Shown one piece after another: positions 50,445 to 64,000 of a stretch of 64,000 nucleotides of DNA. This stretch comes from Cruorifilaria tuberocauda (taxonomy: Eukaryota; Nematoda; Chromadorea; Rhabditida; Onchocercidae): NCBI GenBank assembly GCA_013365365.1, contig JABVXU010000015.1, positions 124,001-188,000 of the forward strand, written 5' to 3'. The notes under the pieces are model-generated. The model had not been told where the DNA came from and searched no databases. It saw only the letters and a program-made list of their open reading frames with translations. The stretch's first letter is position 1. The number at the start of each line of letters is the position of its first letter. Made by a program: the position numbers and the translations under genes.

Positions 50445-53400
50445 AGTATCGATTCACGACACTATGCTTCGTTGACTGTAAGATGGAATTGTTGGTGCTG
50501 CAGTAAGGGTGCATCGCTGCCCTTATCATCCCTAGCTTATTGATTACTGTTCATGCCTTGCTGGTTATCGCACTTTGTAGCTTCACCGGACCGCCACTGA
50601 TTGTTCTCGATTCGAAATCTCATTGTGTGCTCCGTTCAGAGGTTCATTATAATTGATAAGCAACAGTATCCGATGTCAACTTCGCCATCGTATGCTTTGT
50701 TTAATTCATTTCCCTTTCTTTTCTCATCGACCTTGCCTTACTTCATTTCATTTCTTCTATGAAATTTCGTCAACAATTAATTCAGTAGCATTCTAGCAAC
50801 CATTTTCTAATAAAGTACCAAGGATGAAATATTTGGAGAAGTTAGTGGTCACTTGGTTTGCTAATTTTATATGTTAATTAATAATATCTCACTTGTTGCT
50901 TTATATCAGTGGTCCAAGTAATAAGTTATTAAATAGCGTTTGGAATTCATCATCGTAATAATATAAAGGTTCCTCACTTTTAGAATTATAAAAGCGGTTC
51001 GTATATTTTTCATCATTTATTTCTGACGAAAGCTTTTTCAACCATCGATTGATCTTTGCTCTTGACAAAAAGTTGAATTATCTGCTTTCTTGCCATTCAT
51101 GCATTTTATCAGTTTACAATTTCTCTTACTAAGTTAAAATGAAAGGCAGAAATTAATAGCCTTCTTTCATCTCAGGTTAAAATTCGATACGCACTGATCC
51201 CACTTTTCATCATTTCCTTGCTTTGTACTGGCTAAATTATCTATTGAAATCTTTTAATTGATTTTTCTGTTATAAGCTATTGTGAATGCTTTAGAGAAAT
51301 ATTAATTTGAAAAAATAATTCGAAAATTTGCACTTATACTAGGCTACCTGATAAATTGAGCAACACTAAGTCCACTTTTTATCCTATAAGCAGATTTTTT
51401 TAATTTCCCTTTTTTTCTTTTTCGCAGTGTAATTTTAGATTGAAATCGGTCTTTTTTATCCTTCTAATTAATTCTAGTTTGTAGAATAAAGTCAAGTTTT
51501 CTAAACCCTTTTCAACTCTGTAATATTTTTAATTTAATAAACATAAAGGACAAAATATGTGGTCTGCTTAATATTTTTTTCGGAAAAAATCAGATTGAAC
51601 AGTTAATCTTAAGGCAAGAGATTAGGCCAACAGATCAGAACAAAACAAATGAAAGCTAATCGAATCGATAGGAGCTTCTTTTTTTCGAAGAAATACAAGA
51701 CTGAGCAGTTCACAGGAAATAGACAAAACTTGAACCAAAAAAGAGGAGAAACGCAAGATATTTATAGCAATTGTCACTAAGTTGTTATTTAAGCATCACT
51801 TATCAGGACAAGATAATAAATTCAAAAATAAAAGAGAGCTGAGAATTGTTCACACATTCTATTTTACTTCCTTTCTGATACATTCGTTTGAAGAAGTTTC
51901 AGTTTTTTCATTCCTTCCACATTTTACAGTAATGCATCATTCGTTTGTTATTTATCCCCAACATTTCGAATCAGATAAAATATTTTAGAAATATTGACAT
52001 CGAACTGATAAGATATCACTTGCTTAGTTATGCTTAATTTAGTGTCGCTCCGAAGTTGTATGATCTAGTGCTCATACTTATCATCCCATTTCTACTTTTT
52101 CAGATTTTCATGTTTCTTTCAAATATTATTAAGCATAGCCGAAGCATCTTTACCAAACGTCGTTTGTCACATTGAGTGATTGCCCGCTGTCAGCTGGGAA
52201 ATTCGTTGTTCATGGTATAAAATGCTGAGAATAATAAATTAAATCTTTAAATTGCTTTAACCTTTTATTGTTTCATGTGCAAATAATTAAACTTGCACTT
52301 TAAAATATTGTTAAGTAAATTATGCTACCGATATCCAGCCTTGCTTGTGTTACTTTTAATGCAATCTTTAATTCTTTAATGCTTTTATGTAACGCTTAAC
52401 ATCGTTCAGTGAAACTTCAGTTATTTTGTGTTCAACGAAATGAACCGGTTGCTAAAGAAGTGAAACTGAAATGCCACTTAACGGTGTTATATATGCAGAT
52501 CCGATCCGGCGAATACTATCAATTAATCCATCAATAATTTGTTCATTGAAAATGTGAGACGATTCTTTATGTTTGGTAAACACATATAACAGTCATTTTG
52601 TTTACGTTTTGCAATCAACTTTTCTTTGGAAAGGATGAAAAAATTGTTACGTGTGAATTCGTTTCTGGCTTTTCTCGTCTTTATTGAAAGGACAGTCAAA
52701 TTCTCTTTTTATATATCTAATAGCAATTATTATTGAGTTTTATACTTTCCTCTTAAATCCTCTTGTATTTTCTTATGAATATTCTCATTTGTCATATGTT
52801 ATATTTGTAATTTGCAATTTTTCTTCTTAAATAATGTGAATATTTTAATATTTTTATTTATTTTTCCAAGTTGTCTCTCCACTTCCTTCTCTCTCTTAAT
52901 CATCAATATGAATATTAATTTTCCAAAGAGCATAAGCATAGAATTTTGAGTTTGTATCTGTTATGATAGGTTTGAAGTTCATCCATTTCTTCATGATTGA
53001 TTTATTCATTTTTCCTCATATCGTAATCAAACATACCACTGTCTGCCGTTTTATCGAGAGATGACGTGCGTACAAAATTGCGTATGAAACTTTTCAATCC
53101 GATTTATTAACTATATTTGCCTTCTTCAGGTTTGAATTTATCCCTTTTCCACTTTTTCCCTAATGAAAGTGGGAGGATTCATTGCTCAACATTGTTAGGA
53201 AATCATTTTCGCCACTCTGTTTCTGATGTTTCTTCGCGCGCCCCTTTGCAAAATTTGGACGGGTCAAGGTAATTGAAGGGTAGAACCCTTATCAGCTATG
53301 TTTATTTCAACATTTTATGAGAATTTGATTGAATCTCAAAAAAGTATGAAGTGTTTTATCATCCAACCCAATCATATACAGCGAAAGAACAATGTAAATC

Positions 53401-55524
53401 TAAATCAAAACATATGTTAGCATGTTTGAAGCATTAATGAACGTCGATATAAGAAGACAGGATTCCCAATTCTTTAAACAAAAAAGTCAGTATCTACGTC
53501 TTGCTTTTAGATTCTTCATTTCTCATTCAACTTATTTCTAATACTTTTTAAATTAATCCCTTAAGAGTTCAGGATTATGAAGAATCCATTGCTTTTTATT
53601 GCTGTGCACCCATTAATAAATGCTTTGAAGTTCTCCATTTTTTTTAATAAGACTGTTTTGTAATTATTTAATGTGTGGCTTTAAAACGTTTAGTGCAAGC
53701 ATTGTATAAATATTACAGCTGAAAACGGATTTTTACTTAGCTAATAAAAAGTTTCAGGCTATAAATGCTGGGAACGACCGATATTTACCGTCATGCATTC
53801 ATGTCGGAATCATAAGATAGTTATATAAGTTTATTTAAGAATTCCAGCACTTAGAAGTTAAACTGCTGTATTGGACCAAAGTGTGCATAGGTGGAGAAAT
53901 GAATATTATGTTGAAAGTGTTATCTGAATTTTGTACATTGCCGCACAAACTCGTGAGCATATCCGGTGTTGATATAACAGTAAAAGACAAGACTTGCCTT
54001 GGCGATCTCTTTCATGAAACGCTTACCTTGCATACCCTTAATCATTTACAATCAAACAGTTTAATTTGAAACCTAAAAATTTGAGCAAATGGAGAGATGA
54101 GGTTGAGCTGAGTCAGCAGAGAAATTAATTCTTTGATTTATTTGCAGATATATCACTATGCGTTTTATTGTATGAGGTATGTATGTCTTGGTTCTATTAC
54201 TTATTTGCGAAATATAAAGTTGCAAACTTTTAGAGTTTACTGATAAAATTGTTTTTACCTTTAGTGGTGAGAGAAAAAAAAATATTGTGATGGGAAAAGT
54301 TGTAAATGGAAACAATAACTGTGTATAGCATTTGAAAGTAAAAACCGATAAAGAGAAGGAAAATTGAAGGGAAGCTAAATAAACTGGACTGGGAGATAGG
54401 TAATTGAAATTTCATTTTTTTAAGATAACCTCCGTCATTTTGAAAAGTATCGAGGAAGAAGCGGGAAATTAAGCGGTTGGAAAACGTTTTGTTTTCAAGG
54501 AATGGAGATAGAGTGCGATTTATGAAATTCTCATATTTAGAGCTTTTTGGCATAATTTAAATAGTACTAAAATATGAAAGCGATTGCTTCATACATATAA
54601 TCATACAGTCAGGATATCTTTAAGAGTCATTCTGTTGCAGTTTAACCTTGTTATCAGAAGTAAATTGTCCAGAAGTAGAGAAAACGAAACGAAACGGAAA
54701 ATATAAAATCCCAAAAGGGAAACTTTTTTCTCATATTTTTTCCATTCATAACAAGACGCTCATTTCAGAAATTTTAGTTTTTCGAAGCATTTTCAACCCG
54801 TCAAAAAATCTCCATTGCTGTTGTTTTTTATTTCATATGTTAGTTGATATTTTTTGTCTCTTTTCTCCCATTCACTATATTTCTCTCATTAGTAAATTGT
54901 TTACCAAGTGCTTAGCAAATGTCAGTAATTTACTACAACTTGAAGTAATATATGAGTCGTATCCAGAACTAGTTTATTTTCATTACTTTGAATTTTTGCA
55001 AGTAGAAAACTTCCAATACAGTCATCTCAGTAGCTTAAAATCGAATCACAGGCAATGTGCCGTGTAAGGGTTCCCTTTTCAATCATTTTATTAAAATGAC
55101 GGGAAATGTCGATGAAATCGGAATATATCGCTATTAAAAATTGAATACCTATTTAAAACATATATTTTACTGAAGATTATCATTTATTGACGAATTTTCC
55201 GGAGAAGCTTTAGTGACTGCACTCATTTAAAGATCTTTCTGCATTATGTATTTATTCCGATCCGAATTATGGGGATACGCATTCTTTATATGTTTCTTCT
55301 TGATGCTAAAATTATAGATACATGTGTATATATATTTATGCTTATTTATTTCTACGATTATCGCCGCTCTTTAATATCATTTCCGGTATTCCTAAATTTC
55401 ATCCTTTTTTAAGAGAAGAATTGCACACTCAGCTGACGAAGCGAGGTAATCAGGAAGGGGATAATTGAGGTTTGCACATCAACAGTGATATACTGCCAGC
55501 AACTCTCAAAGAGGCAACTAAAAA

Positions 55525-64000
<8,476 letters not shown>

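Larger units (their letters stand above)
48449..55524. other. 7-kb gene-poor region upstream of Scribble
   Basis: No exon chain with consistent phases was found on either strand. It contains the GC-richer patch at 49921-50250, a pyrimidine tract with TATAAATA, a CA-type microsatellite, and some isolated ORFs (for example 54648-55067, 139 codons without a proper ATG). Most likely the regulatory region and possibly 5' non-coding exons of Scribble. Confidence 0.5.

Noticed and set aside
50304..50543. 79-codon ORF after TATAAATA
   Set aside because: Its middle is translated CA microsatellite (repeated H, T, D). No homology or downstream exon.
54648..55067. 139-codon plus-strand ORF upstream of Scribble
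   Set aside because: It starts at TTG, not ATG, is rich in F, S, H and C as expected from AT-rich chance reading, has no family motif and no consistent splice partner.

Overview
The window looks like nuclear DNA of a parasitic nematode, most likely a filarial worm. It is AT-rich, its genes are cut into many short exons by introns with (T)n-CAG type acceptors, two start codons sit close behind a spliced-leader-like acceptor, and the proteins resemble nematode and other animal families (LIN-32, LEV-9, MOM-1/porcupine, LET-413/Scribble, DPY-28/CAP-D2). Gene models were built by hand from splice signals and reading phase. Family names come from remembered protein families, not from a database search.

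Layout: 1-285 is the last exon of an Atonal/LIN-32-like bHLH gene (+). 2793-4804 is GMP reductase (+, 6 exons). 5183-13810 is a large secreted WAP/CCP/Ig protein on the minus strand (24 exons, about 1352 aa), whose first part is LEV-9. 17652-20137 is taspase-1 (+, 7 exons). 20580-30244 is condensin subunit CAP-D2/DPY-28 (+, about 31 exons). 33724-35141 is a four-finger C2H2 protein (+, 5' end not found). 35777-36452 is a small unrecognised gene (-). 37578-38372 is a DGCR6/gonadal family gene (+). 39481-40488 is ribosomal protein uL13, followed 252 bases later by Elongator subunit ELP6 (40741-42136), a likely two-gene operon. 42569-44788 is porcupine/MOM-1 (-, 8 exons). 45539-48448 is a KICSTOR subunit KICS2 (C12orf66) homologue (+, 9 exons). 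48449-55524 is a 7-kb gene-poor stretch with a GC-richer patch and simple repeats. From 55525 to the window edge runs Scribble/LET-413 (+, 22 exons visible), with LRRs and four PDZ domains.

The genes are mostly unrelated housekeeping, signalling and synaptic functions. Possible functional links are the uL13-ELP6 pair (translation and tRNA wobble modification) and the retained neighbourhood of lev-9 and mom-1, which share a cosmid name (T07H6) on the C. elegans X chromosome.

The most interesting item is the lev-9 locus. One uninterrupted frame joins a LEV-9-like half (WAP plus eight CCPs) through a five-arginine convertase-type site to a second half with about ten more CCP-like modules and an Ig domain, reminiscent of the Drosophila synaptic matrix proteins Hasp and Hikaru genki. 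Other points are four GC-AG introns, a duplicated splice-acceptor minisatellite in dpy-28, and a Scribble that keeps four PDZ domains.
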